Source: JBCDBH01 sp039184055 | Lineage (GTDB): Bacteria; Acidobacteriota; Thermoanaerobaculia; Multivoradales; J023 | Assembly (NCBI GenBank): GCA_039184055.1 | Contig: JBCDBH010000222.1 | Location: 1 to 9,858, forward strand | Direction of reading: 5' to 3' | DNA length: 9,858 nt | Part shown: positions 1 through 7,129 of the stretch, in pieces | Layout: the number at the start of each line of letters is the position of its first letter | Numbering within the stretch: position 1 is the stretch's first letter | Made by a program: the position numbers and the translations under genes | The notes under the pieces: model-generated | What the model saw: only the letters and a program-made list of their open reading frames with translations | Database searches by the model: none | What the model was told of the DNA's origin: nothing

Positions 1-281
1 AGATCGAGCTTGCGGTACGACAGATCGGCCGGGATCAGATCGAGCCCGATGTAGTCGGTGGCGCGGATGTGGGCGTCGAGCTCGCTCTTGCCGTAGAGCA
101 GTTTCTTGGCCCCCCGACGCACCCGGGGCCGGATGCGGTAATAAAACGCCGACGCGCCCTGCGGATCGAGATCCCACAGCAGCGTGCGTGCGCCCTCGTC
201 GGCGGCGACGTAGGCGAGATTGACCGCGGCGGCCGTTTTGCCGACGCCTCCCTTCATGCTGGTGACGGCTACGATCTGCAT
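1..281 (-). CDS. ParA/MinD-family ATPase, N-terminal part (runs off the left edge)
   Basis: The first 93 codons of a ParA-type P-loop ATPase are visible and the gene continues beyond base 1. The deviant Walker A motif MKGGVGKT lies at residues 9-16 (signature K10, catalytic-site K15, T16). The second conserved stretch, DLDPQG, is at residues 37-42. Family members dimerise on ATP, bind the nucleoid and position plasmids, chromosomes or protein cargo. The ATG at 279-281 is preceded by AGGAGGT-like sequence (GGAGG at 288-292) that overlaps the end of the upstream CHAD gene. Only 3 bp separate the two genes, so they are very probably cotranscribed and translationally coupled. No ParB gene is visible in the window, which favours a cargo-positioning ParA over a plasmid partition protein. 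The family is clear; the cargo is inference. Confidence 0.9.
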   Translation of the reverse strand, partial: MQIVAVTSMKGGVGKTAAAVNLAYVAADEGARTLLWDLDPQGASAFYYRIRPRVRRGAKKLLYGKSELDAHIRATDYIGLDLIPADLSYRKLD

Positions 282-284
282 GGC

Positions 285-1847
285 TTACCTCCGCACGAGC
301 TTGGCGATGCGGTCGTCGTCGATGGCGTCGACCAATGTGCCGATCACGTCGTCGACCCGTTTGCGCTCGGCGGCCCAGCGCTCGTCGAGACGAGCCAGGA
401 GACGACCGAGGGCGAGCAGGGTGCCGACCGGAATGTCGCCACGTTGCGCCATCGAATCGGCGGCGTGGCGTAGGGCGATTTGCTGTTGTTCGGCGTCGTG
501 CCAATCACCGAGAGCGTCTTGCACGGTCTTCATGCGTTTGACCAGACGGGTCGCGTCCTTGCTCAGCAGCGTCCGGAAGAACTCGAGCAGGTAGCGCAGC
601 TTCTTGCCGTCGATACGCAGCGCGTGGAGCACCTCGGGCGGGCTGTCCGGTTGGATCGCCAAGGCGTCTTTGCGTACCCGTGCTCCGAGCTTCTTCAGCC
701 GCTCGGCGGCGACCTCGGCCATCGGTCGACCGGCGTGCGGGGCGTCGGGGGGTGGCTCGCCGGTCTCGCTGTCGAGAAAGAGCCGCCAATCGTGCACCAG
801 ATCACGCCAGCGCGCACTGTCGAGACCGTCGAGAATCACCGTTTGCTCCTTCTGGCGTTCTTCGGCGAGAAAGGTGTCGAGCGTCAAGAGCTCGGCGGCG
901 TCGCCTGCGGGCAGCAGCTCGAGATCACGACGTAGATCTTCACGCAACACATCGAGATCACGCGCCCGGTTGGTGAGCTGCTGCAGCCAGCGGAATTCGT
1001 CTTTGAAGCGGTTGGTGACCGCGACCGGATACACCCCTTTGATCTGGCTCAACGCCGAGCGGGTACGCCGGGTGGCGACGCGGAAGTCGTGTAGGAACTC
1101 GGGATCGAGATCGTCACGGACGCCGGGCTCGTTTCGGAGCAATTGGGTGAGCAGGGCGCGATGGATGGCGCGACTGGCCTGCTCGGCCGGTTCGTCGGGG
1201 GTGAGATCGACGACGACCTTCGAGGTGTAATCGCCGGAGCGTCGACCACACGCGGCCAAGGCCTCGCTGAGCTGGCCGTCCTCGCCGGGCTCGAGATCGA
1301 GTCGCTTGGCGAGCGTCTTCTCGAGCTTCTTGGCCTCGGCATCGTACCCGCGGAGCGGTTCCACCTCGACGACCGGGGTCAGGGTATGACGGTCGGTGCG
1401 TCGGGTCGGCTCGTCGGCATAGCGCTCGACGATGCTCAAACGCGCGGTGGTCTTGGCGTCTTTGTTGAGCATCGCGGCGGTGTGAATACGCCGTTCGACC
1501 CGAATCACCGGCACCAGACAACGCACGTCGGTGATGCTGAGCAGCGCGTCGCGAAACGCGCTCGCCGGCAGATCACGAGCAAAGGCCGGCATGGTGCCAT
1601 CGAGACGGATGCGTCGACTGACCTCGCCATTGGTGAGCCACAGGAGCTCGGTGGTGTCGCGTCGCCGTCCGGGTCGCGTCAGCAGGATGCCGTCGGTATT
1701 GTGGAGACGCCAATCGAAGGTGTCGTAATACATCCACGTCTCCGTCGCGACCGTGGGTTTCGCCAGAGACAGATGCTCACCCACGACGTGCAACACCTGC
1801 TCGGGTGTCATCTCCGCGGGCAGCGGATAGTGGAGGGTCCGGGTCAT
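285..1847 (-). CDS. CHAD domain protein with degenerate CYTH-like N-terminus
   Basis: A 520-residue protein. Residues about 1-200 look like a diverged CYTH (triphosphate tunnel) domain: YYDTFDWRL at 40-48, VERR at 117-120 and VEVEP at 160-164. The usual N-terminal ExExK motif is not apparent, so catalysis is doubtful. Residues about 220-515 are a CHAD domain, an alpha-helical fold rich in conserved His and basic residues: HDFRVATRRTRSAL at 253-266, RDLDVL at 296-301, LHALRIDGKKLRYLLEFF at 407-424 and QDALGDWHD at 443-451. CHAD domains are known to bind polyphosphate and to localise to polyphosphate granules. The start is ATG at 1845-1847 with GAGGAT about 8 bp upstream. It is the first gene of a likely operon with the ParA gene. 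Polyphosphate binding follows from the family; a granule-positioning role is inference. Confidence 0.9.
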   Translation of the reverse strand: MTRTLHYPLPAEMTPEQVLHVVGEHLSLAKPTVATETWMYYDTFDWRLHNTDGILLTRPGRRRDTTELLWLTNGEVSRRIRLDGTMPAFARDLPASAFRDALLSITDVRCLVPVIRVERRIHTAAMLNKDAKTTARLSIVERYADEPTRRTDRHTLTPVVEVEPLRGYDAEAKKLEKTLAKRLDLEPGEDGQLSEALAACGRRSGDYTSKVVVDLTPDEPAEQASRAIHRALLTQLLRNEPGVRDDLDPEFLHDFRVATRRTRSALSQIKGVYPVAVTNRFKDEFRWLQQLTNRARDLDVLREDLRRDLELLPAGDAAELLTLDTFLAEERQKEQTVILDGLDSARWRDLVHDWRLFLDSETGEPPPDAPHAGRPMAEVAAERLKKLGARVRKDALAIQPDSPPEVLHALRIDGKKLRYLLEFFRTLLSKDATRLVKRMKTVQDALGDWHDAEQQQIALRHAADSMAQRGDIPVGTLLALGRLLARLDERWAAERKRVDDVIGTLVDAIDDDRIAKLVRR

Positions 1848-1874
1848 CGTTGTCGATCCTCGTTGTATCTCGAT

Positions 1875-1893
1875 GACCGCTGGGGAAGCGGTC
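1875..1893 (-). other. Hairpin in the leader of the CHAD gene
   Basis: GACCGCT (1875-1881) and AGCGGTC (1887-1893) form a perfect 7-bp stem with a 5-base loop, 28 bp upstream of the CHAD start codon. No T-run follows on either strand, so it is not an intrinsic terminator. It could shape the mRNA leader or be a protein site. Role unknown. Confidence 0.35.
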
Positions 1894-1987
1894 GGATGCG
1901 CGTCGTGGCCGGATGGTGCGTTCGGGTGCGTCGGACGTACTGCGGCGTAGGTACGGCGTTCAGCCTATGTTCGGACGCAGCTCACCC

Positions 1988-2018
1988 ACACGTGTAAAAT
2001 GTGAAGATATCGTTAAGG
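1988..2018. promoter_or_regulatory. AT-rich patch in the divergent intergenic region, possible promoter
   Basis: The 328-bp gap between the divergent CHAD gene and BNR-protein gene (1848-2175) holds no convincing ORF. The only AT-rich stretch in it starts with the palindrome ACACGTGT (1988-1995), then TAAAAT (1995-2000, a -10-like hexamer on the plus strand) and GATATC. No well-spaced -35/-10 pair could be fixed on either strand. It is a candidate promoter zone only. The rest of the gap holds the leader hairpin, the 17-bp tandem repeat and a short weak CCCCA/TGGGG stem at 2127-2142. Confidence 0.3.
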
Positions 2019-2021
2019 AAG

Positions 2022-2055
2022 CGTAGGTGTCAAGCTGACGTAGGTGTCAAGCCGA
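2022..2055. repeat. Two tandem copies of a 17-bp repeat between divergent genes
   Basis: CGTAGGTGTCAAGCTGA (2022-2038) is followed directly by CGTAGGTGTCAAGCCGA (2039-2055), identical at 16 of 17 positions. It lies about 120 bp upstream of the BNR-protein start and 175 bp upstream of the CHAD start. Spacing by about 1.6 helical turns and position between divergent genes suit a tandem operator, but no binding protein can be named. Confidence 0.6.
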
Positions 2056-2162
2056 TTCGGGTCGTACGGACGGGCGACGAGCGTTCCGGGTTAAGATCGA
2101 AGATGGCATCACGTATCCGACTCGAGCCCCATGGCATTGGGGTCTAAGAACGCGACGTAACC

Positions 2163-2167
2163 AGGAG
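2163..2167 (+). promoter_or_regulatory. Ribosome binding site deciding a TTG start
   Basis: AGGAG ends 8 bases before TTG at 2176-2178. This supports TTG as the initiation codon of the BNR-repeat gene, because it begins exactly at the positively charged end of a signal peptide. Confidence 0.7.
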
Positions 2168-2175
2168 ATCGAACC

Positions 2176-5100
2176 TTGCGACACGCCTATCTCGTGGCGC
2201 TGCTCGTCCTCGCCCTGCTACTGCCCGCCGTGGCGTGGGGCGCCGACGATCAAGCCGCCGACACCAAGCCGACCGAAGACGAAAGCAAGCTCAACGCCGG
2301 GATCCTGTCCGGGCTGACCTACCGTGGTATCGGTCCCGCCCTGACCTCGGGCCGGATCATCGACATCGCGGTCGATCCGGAGCACAAACACACCTGGTAC
2401 ATCGCGGTGGCCTCGGGTGGCGTGTGGAAAACCACCAACGCCGGCACCACCGTCAAGCCCATCTTCGACAGTCAGAGCAGCTACTCGATCGGCTGTGTCA
2501 CGGTCGACCCCAGCAACCGCTCGGTGATCTGGGTCGGTTCCGGTGAGAACAACTCGCAACGTAGCGTCGCCTACGGCGACGGTGTCTATCGGTCGCGAGA
2601 CGGTGGCGCGAGCTGGGAAAACGTCGGCCTCGGCGAGAGCGAGCACATCGGCAAAATCCTCGTCGACCCGCGTGATTCGAACGTCGTCTGGGTCGCCGCG
2701 CAGGGCCCCTTGTGGAAGTCGGGTGGCGATCGTGGTCTCTACAAGACCATCGACGGCGGTGAGAACTGGGAGCAGGTGCTCTTCATCAGCGACGACACCG
2801 GCATCAGCGACATCGCCTTCGATCCGCGTGATCCCGACACCGTCTACGCCGCCGCCTACCAGCGTCGGCGTCATGTCTGGACGCTGATCAACGGTGGCCC
2901 CGAAGCCGGGATCCACAAGACCACCGACGGTGGCGCGAACTGGCGTGAGATCAACAAAGGTCTGCCGGGTGGCGATCGTGGCCGGATCGGGATCGCCGTC
3001 GCCCCGACGCGCCCGGACACCGTCTACGCCATGGTCGAAGCCGAAGGTGACAAGGGCGGTTTCTTCCGCTCCACCGATCGCGGTGAGTCGTGGCACAAGC
3101 AGAACGGCTACTTCAGCGGCAGCCCGCAGTACTACCAAGAGATCTTCGTCGATCCGCACAACGCCGACCGCATCTACTCGATGGATACCTTCTGGCAGGT
3201 GAGCGAAGACGGTGGCAAGAGCTGGCGCTCCGCCGGTGAGCTACACAAGCACGTCGACAGTCATGCCCTGTGGATCGATCCCGACGATCCCGATCACATC
3301 CTGAACGGCAACGACGGTGGCGTCTACGAGACCTGGGATCGTGGCAAGACCTGGAAATACATGACCAATCTCCCGGTCACCCAGTTCTACCGTCTCGGTC
3401 TCGACGATCGCGAGCCCTTCTACCACGTCTACGGTGGCACCCAGGACAACGCCACCCTCGGCGGTCCGTCGCAGACCTTCAACCAAAACGGCATCATGAG
3501 CCAGGACTGGTACGTCACCGTGTTCGGTGACGGTTTCCAGACCCGCACCGAGCCGGGCAATCCCGACATCGTCTACTCGCAGTGGCAATACGGCGGTCTG
3601 ATCCGCTACGACCACAAGACCGGTGACGTCCTCGACATCAAGCCCGGTGATCTCCCCGGTGAGGCGCTGCGTTGGAATTGGGACGCGCCGCTTTTCGTCA
3701 GCCCGCATGACAAAGAGCGCATCTACTTCGCCGCCAACGTCGTCTTCCGTAGCGACGATCGCGGCAACACCTGGCAGCGGGTTTCCGAGGATCTCACCCG
3801 GCAGATCGATCGCAACCAGCTCGAAGTGATGGGCAAGGTATGGCCGGTCGACGCGGTCGCCAAAAACCGCTCGACCTCGCAATACGGCAACCTCGTCACC
3901 ATGTCCGAATCGCCCTTCGTCGAAGGCCTGATCTACGCCGGCAGCGACGACGGTCTGGTGCAGATCACCGAAGACGGCGGTGAGAATTGGCGCGCCGTCA
4001 AGAGCGAGGACATCTCGCTCGGTGGTGACGCCGGCAACCTGCCCGAGCGCGTCTACGTCAACCGCGTCGTCGCCTCGCGTCACGACGCCGACACCGTCTA
4101 CGTCGCCTTCAACCACCACAAAATGGGCGACTTCACGCCCTACCTGGTGAAGAGCACCGATCGCGGCGTCACCTGGACCTCGATCGCCTCCGACCTCCCC
4201 GAGCGTGGCAGCGTCTACGACATCAGCGAAGATCACCTCGATCCCGACCTGCTCTTCGTCGGTACCGAATTCAGCGCCTACACCTCGCTCGACGGCGGTG
4301 ACTCCTGGATGAAATTGGCCGCCGGCGTGCCCACCATCTCGGTGCGCGACCTCGAAATCCAAGAGCGTGAAGACGACCTCGTGCTCGGCACCTTCGGTCG
4401 TGGCTTCTACATCCTCGACGACTACTCCGCGCTCCGTCATCTCGACGAAGCCGCGCTCAACGACAACGAAGCCATCATCTTCCCGATGAAGCCGGTGCGC
4501 TTCTACCTCGAGCGCTACCCCTACGGCATCCGTAACAAAGCCTTCTTCGGTGAAGACTTCTACACCGCGCCCAACCCACCGCTCGGTGCCACCTTCACCT
4601 TCTACCTTCGCGACACCCTGGAAACCCAAAAAGACCAGCGCGAAAAGGCCGAAAAAGAAGCCTGGGAAGCCGAAGAGACGCCGCCGTATCCCACCTGGGA
4701 CCAGCTGCGTGAAGAAGACGCCCAGGAAAAACCGTCCGTCTTCCTCACCATCCGCGACAGCGACGGCAACATCGTGCGTCGACTCAGCGGCCCGACCCGC
4801 GAAGGCATCCACCGTGTCACCTGGGACATGCGTTATCCCAGCCCCAGCCCGGTCTCGCTGAGCACTCCCGATCTGTCCATCCCGTGGGTGTCAGCACCGA
4901 TCGGCCCGCTTGCCGCGCCGGGTGACTACACCGTCGAGATCGCCAAACGCGTCGACGGCGAGATCACCCAGCTGGCCGGTCCCGAGCCCTTCACCGCGAC
5001 GCCCTTGGGTAACCCCACCCTCGGAGAGATCGACCGCGAAGCCAACCTCGCCTTCCAGAAAAAGACCGCGCGTCTCCAGCGTGCCGTCGTTGGCGCCAAC

Positions 5101-5505
5101 AGCGCCCTCGGCGAGCTCGAAGGTCGGATCCCGTACCTCAAAGCCGCCATCGACCAAACCCCCGAAGCCGACCCGGCTCTCGGCACCCGTCTGCGTGACG
5201 TCCAAGCCACCATGCGTGAGATCAGCACCAGCCTGCGCGGTGACTTCACCAAAGGCCGTCGTCAGGCGCCCACATCGCCCTCCATCCTCAACCGGATCGG
5301 TACCGTCGTCTTCGGACACTGGACCACCATCAGCTACGCCACCAGCACCCACCAAGACCACTACCGCATCGCCGCCGAAGAATTCGGCCCCGTCCTCGAC
5401 AGCCTCAAAGCCGCCGCGAGCGAAATCGAAGCCATCGAAGCCGCGCTCGAAGCCGCTGGAGCCTCCTGGACACCAGGCCGGATTCCGGATTGGCAGCCGG
5501 AGTGA
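2176..5505 (+). CDS. Secreted BNR/Asp-box repeat (VPS10/sortilin-like beta-propeller) protein
   Basis: A 1109-residue protein starting at TTG with a Sec signal peptide: MRH, then the hydrophobic run AYLVALLVLALLLPAVAWG, with cleavage probable near residues 20-24. Residues about 40-790 form beta-propeller blades marked by some ten Asp boxes of pattern S/T-x-D-x-G-x-S/T-W. The first (SRDGGASW) is at about 140 and the last (SLDGGDSW) at about 704; others include TIDGGENW, TTDGGANW, STDRGESW, SEDGGKSW and SDDRGNTW. After the propeller come a charged helix (about 812-835), an Ig-like or FlgD-like beta segment (about 850-935) and a long helical tail. Family members are annotated as glycosyl hydrolase or sortilin-related, but substrates are mostly unknown. 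I see no clear catalytic pair, so an extracytoplasmic binding or scaffold role is equally possible. It appears monocistronic and ends at a terminator. Confidence 0.9.
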   Translation: MRHAYLVALLVLALLLPAVAWGADDQAADTKPTEDESKLNAGILSGLTYRGIGPALTSGRIIDIAVDPEHKHTWYIAVASGGVWKTTNAGTTVKPIFDSQSSYSIGCVTVDPSNRSVIWVGSGENNSQRSVAYGDGVYRSRDGGASWENVGLGESEHIGKILVDPRDSNVVWVAAQGPLWKSGGDRGLYKTIDGGENWEQVLFISDDTGISDIAFDPRDPDTVYAAAYQRRRHVWTLINGGPEAGIHKTTDGGANWREINKGLPGGDRGRIGIAVAPTRPDTVYAMVEAEGDKGGFFRSTDRGESWHKQNGYFSGSPQYYQEIFVDPHNADRIYSMDTFWQVSEDGGKSWRSAGELHKHVDSHALWIDPDDPDHILNGNDGGVYETWDRGKTWKYMTNLPVTQFYRLGLDDREPFYHVYGGTQDNATLGGPSQTFNQNGIMSQDWYVTVFGDGFQTRTEPGNPDIVYSQWQYGGLIRYDHKTGDVLDIKPGDLPGEALRWNWDAPLFVSPHDKERIYFAANVVFRSDDRGNTWQRVSEDLTRQIDRNQLEVMGKVWPVDAVAKNRSTSQYGNLVTMSESPFVEGLIYAGSDDGLVQITEDGGENWRAVKSEDISLGGDAGNLPERVYVNRVVASRHDADTVYVAFNHHKMGDFTPYLVKSTDRGVTWTSIASDLPERGSVYDISEDHLDPDLLFVGTEFSAYTSLDGGDSWMKLAAGVPTISVRDLEIQEREDDLVLGTFGRGFYILDDYSALRHLDEAALNDNEAIIFPMKPVRFYLERYPYGIRNKAFFGEDFYTAPNPPLGATFTFYLRDTLETQKDQREKAEKEAWEAEETPPYPTWDQLREEDAQEKPSVFLTIRDSDGNIVRRLSGPTREGIHRVTWDMRYPSPSPVSLSTPDLSIPWVSAPIGPLAAPGDYTVEIAKRVDGEITQLAGPEPFTATPLGNPTLGEIDREANLAFQKKTARLQRAVVGANSALGELEGRIPYLKAAIDQTPEADPALGTRLRDVQATMREISTSLRGDFTKGRRQAPTSPSILNRIGTVVFGHWTTISYATSTHQDHYRIAAEEFGPVLDSLKAAASEIEAIEAALEAAGASWTPGRIPDWQPE

Positions 5506-5534
5506 GGTGAGAGCCTGAGAGTGGGAAAGAAAAC

Positions 5535-5561
5535 GGCGCCCTCTGGGCGCCCTTTTCGTTT
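5535..5561. terminator. Bidirectional intrinsic terminator between convergent genes
   Basis: GGCGCCC (5535-5541), a 3-base loop TCT and GGGCGCC (5545-5551) form a GC-rich 7-bp stem. It is followed by CTTTTCGTTT on the plus strand and, in the other direction, by GTTTTCTTTCC on the minus strand. It sits 30 bp after the BNR-gene stop and before the stop of the convergent TPR-like gene, so it can serve both. Confidence 0.85.
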
Positions 5562-5581
5562 CTGATCAACGAACGATCAGA
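5561..5581. repeat. Short inverted repeat over the stop codon of the TPR-like gene
   Basis: TCTGATC (5561-5567), loop AACGAAC and GATCAGA (5575-5581) form a perfect 7-bp stem that includes the minus-strand stop codon (5577-5579). It may extend or protect the mRNA end next to the terminator. Confidence 0.4.
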
Positions 5582-6623
5582 GGTGGAGAGGTCGAGGAAA
5601 GAGTGCGCGCGGCACGTGAGCCGTAACCGCCGTCCGCAGCCGATTGGCGCGAGCAAAGCTCCGTGATTCCAGATAATGCACGGCCTGTCGTTGCACCTCG
5701 TCGGCAACGTCTGGATCATCGTGAATCGAGGTGAGGATTCTCTCGGCCAGGCCCACCGCGTCACCAGTAGCCGAGCGGCCCTGAAAGCCGAGCGTGAGCA
5801 AATCGACCAGCGCCATCAGCGCATCGGTGGTCTTACCCATCTCGAACAAACCGTTCGCCGCCCACATCATCCGACGGCGCGCCATACGCCGAGTCTCCTT
5901 GCCCACACTGCTCGACAACGAGCGTGACGCGAGAGCGCGAAGGTGGCCATCGATCCACGCCAGCACATAGTCGGCAAAACCCGCCTTGGGCTTGGGTCGC
6001 CAGCTATACACCAGATCGAGAAAGCTGAGCGCCACCCTGGGTTCGAGCGCGATCAAGGCGGAAGCGAGATTGGCGAGCGCGGCTTTGCGCGTCTGTTCTG
6101 ACGCCGCTGGATTTCGGGCTACTGAAAGCGACCGCTTAGCTGAGCGTATGGGTTCGTTGTCCGCAAAGAGAAGAACGTATGCGGACTGGGCCTTCAGTCG
6201 ACATCGAATCGCTTCGTTTTCAGGTGTGTCGGGCGCGTTCTCGAGTAGCTCGAGTCCCATGTGCACCGTGTCCCGTACACCGTTCCAATCTTGCTTTGCC
6301 GTGAAGTAATGGGCGCGTCGTGATTTCAGAAGGGCTTTGGTTCCGGCGGTCGACGCAAGCTCTTCCGCTTCGTCGAGGATCGTCCAGGCTCGTGGAAGTC
6401 GATGACCGACGATCAACGCCGAGGCTGCAATACCCAGTGCATCTGCTCGCCTGTCCGCGTCATCGAAGAAGAGACCCAGCAAAGGGATCGCTTCGGCTGC
6501 ATCCGCTGCATCCTGCGGCTTCTCGTAGATTAGACCTTCGACGTAGGCGAGAAAATCATCGGCGGAGTGCTTGATCGAGGATTCAAGAAAAGGAAGAAAG
6601 TGGCGCGCCGGACTTGATTTCAT
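5577..6623 (-). CDS. Helical, TPR-like protein downstream of the peptide array
   Basis: A 348-residue all-helical protein with no signal peptide, membrane segment, helix-turn-helix or enzyme motif that I can recognise. Alanine/leucine-rich paired helices suggest tetratricopeptide-like hairpins: about 60-115 (from RADALGIAASALIVGHR to LKSRRAHYFTAKQDW), about 155-215 (KAQSAYVLLFADNEPIRSAK, then ALANLASALIALEPRVALSF) and about 255-290 (ARRRMMWAANGLFEMGKTTD). The helix assignment is by eye. The ATG at 6621-6623 has AAGGA 5 bases upstream. Only 29 bp separate it from an 18-bp hairpin that closes the array of three 30-residue peptide genes on the same strand, so expression may rely on read-through. 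A weak TAAAAT (6648-6653) could be its own -10 box. TPR folds bind short peptides in RRNPP-type regulators, but the DNA-binding domain of those is missing here. Function unknown. Confidence 0.8.
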   Translation of the reverse strand: MKSSPARHFLPFLESSIKHSADDFLAYVEGLIYEKPQDAADAAEAIPLLGLFFDDADRRADALGIAASALIVGHRLPRAWTILDEAEELASTAGTKALLKSRRAHYFTAKQDWNGVRDTVHMGLELLENAPDTPENEAIRCRLKAQSAYVLLFADNEPIRSAKRSLSVARNPAASEQTRKAALANLASALIALEPRVALSFLDLVYSWRPKPKAGFADYVLAWIDGHLRALASRSLSSSVGKETRRMARRRMMWAANGLFEMGKTTDALMALVDLLTLGFQGRSATGDAVGLAERILTSIHDDPDVADEVQRQAVHYLESRSFARANRLRTAVTAHVPRALFPRPLHL

Positions 6624-6652
6624 TGAAATCCTTGTGTTTATGCGCCGATTTT

Positions 6653-6692
6653 AACGAACAAAGGGTCTGGATGACCAGACCCTTTGTTCGTT
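6653..6692 (-). terminator. Perfect 18-bp hairpin between the peptide array and the TPR-like gene
   Basis: AACGAACAAAGGGTCTGG (6653-6670), loop ATGA and CCAGACCCTTTGTTCGTT (6675-6692) pair without mismatch. The minus-strand reading gives a GC-rich core (GGGTCTGG) preceded by an A-rich and followed by a T-rich stretch (TTTGTTCGTT), as in many terminators whose A- and U-tracts pair. It begins 8 bases after the stop of the last peptide gene, so it would end or attenuate the peptide transcript before the TPR-like gene. It could also act as an RNA-processing or stability element. Confidence 0.7.
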
Positions 6693-6700
6693 CTCAGAAC

Positions 6701-6793
6701 CTAGCCGTTTGGATCGACAGCAGGGAATGAACGCGTCGCTGTCTGGTCTTCAGTCAAAAGGCCGATCAGATCAAAGATCCACAGGAACCACAT
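6701..6793 (-). CDS. 30-residue peptide, array copy 1 (nearest the TPR-like gene)
   Basis: A small gene encoding 30 residues: MWFLWIFDLIGLL, then TEDQ, then TATRSFPAVDPNG, stop TAG. AGGAGG at 799-804 of the 6000s (6799-6804) stands 5 bases before ATG. It matches copy 2 at 23 of 30 residues and copy 3 at 19 of 30. The first half is hydrophobic and tryptophan-rich, with an acidic hinge near residues 15-17 and a polar Pro/Gly-containing tail. It has no basic N-terminus and so no standard signal peptide; there is no cysteine. Synonymous differences between copies and a constant length show that it is translated and selected as protein. Function unknown: signalling peptide, RiPP-type precursor or small membrane-active peptide are all possible. 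Confidence 0.8.
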   Translation of the reverse strand: MWFLWIFDLIGLLTEDQTATRSFPAVDPNG

Positions 6794-6811
6794 GAGGGCC
6801 TCCTCGGTCCG

Positions 6812-6845
6812 GTCGCCGTGTCATTACGTGACCACCCTCATCATG
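6812..6845 (-). promoter_or_regulatory. Conserved leader element of peptide gene copy 1
   Basis: A stretch of 34 bases directly upstream of the ribosome binding site resembles the corresponding stretches before copies 2 and 3. Shared features read 5'-3' on the minus strand are CATGA at the far end, GGTCAC or GGTACAC in the middle, and AATGAC/AACGAC followed by GCAAC-like sequence near the gene. It may be a promoter, an operator or an mRNA leader; a standard -35/-10 pair is not evident. Confidence 0.45.
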
Positions 6846-6926
6846 CCAAGTGGGATCTGTTGTCGGGCTGTCTTGCTTACCGAGCCCACCTAGGCGATCT
6901 CGCCGCTCCGAAGTGCTGTCGAGCCA

Positions 6927-7019
6927 TTAGCCGTTTGGATCGACGTAGGGAAACGTCCGCGTCGCTGTTTCGTCGTCGGTCAAGAAGCCGATCAGATCGA
7001 AGATCCACTGAAGCCACAT
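6927..7019 (-). CDS. 30-residue peptide, array copy 2
   Basis: A 30-residue peptide with segments MWLQWIFDLIGFL, TDDE and TATRTFPYVDPNG, stop TAA. AGGAGG at 7027-7032 lies 7 bases before ATG (7017-7019). It agrees with copy 1 at 23 of 30 residues and copy 3 at 21 of 30. Positions invariant in all three are M1, W2, W5, I6, F7, D8, I10, D16, A19, T20, R21, F23, P24, V26, D27, P28 and G30. Codons for many invariant residues differ silently (Phe, Arg, Pro, Asp), indicating protein-level constraint. It starts 226 bp upstream of the copy 1 start, with a 133-bp spacer in which I see nothing else coding. Confidence 0.82.
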   Translation of the reverse strand: MWLQWIFDLIGFLTDDETATRTFPYVDPNG

Positions 7020-7034
7020 AAGGCATCCTCCTTG

Positions 7035-7067
7035 GTTGTTGCGTCATTGTGTACCGCTCTGTTCATG
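7035..7067 (-). promoter_or_regulatory. Conserved leader element of peptide gene copy 2
   Basis: A 33-base counterpart of the element upstream of copies 1 and 3, at the same distance from its ribosome binding site. Read on the minus strand it begins with CATGAACAG, has GGTACACAATGACGCAAC in the middle and ends just before AAGGAGG. It is the most diverged of the three. Confidence 0.4.
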
Positions 7068-7129
7068 CTGGGCACTTCCTTGTCGTTCAGCTGCGCTCGG
7101 CGTTGTACCCGATCTTTCGTGCTGATGAG

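Noticed and set aside
1143..1997. Plus-strand frame of 284 residues opposite the CHAD gene
   Set aside because: It opposes conserved CYTH/CHAD motifs and shows no recognisable domain.
2218..3159. Second antisense open frame (313 residues) within the BNR-repeat gene
   Set aside because: Same reason: no domain, no ribosome binding site, and fully inside a confident gene.
3241..4812. Long open frame (523 residues) antisense to the BNR-repeat gene
   Set aside because: It is the mirror of a high-GC coding region; its composition is an unnatural run of Val, Gly, Glu and Asp with no motif, while the plus strand carries repeated Asp boxes.
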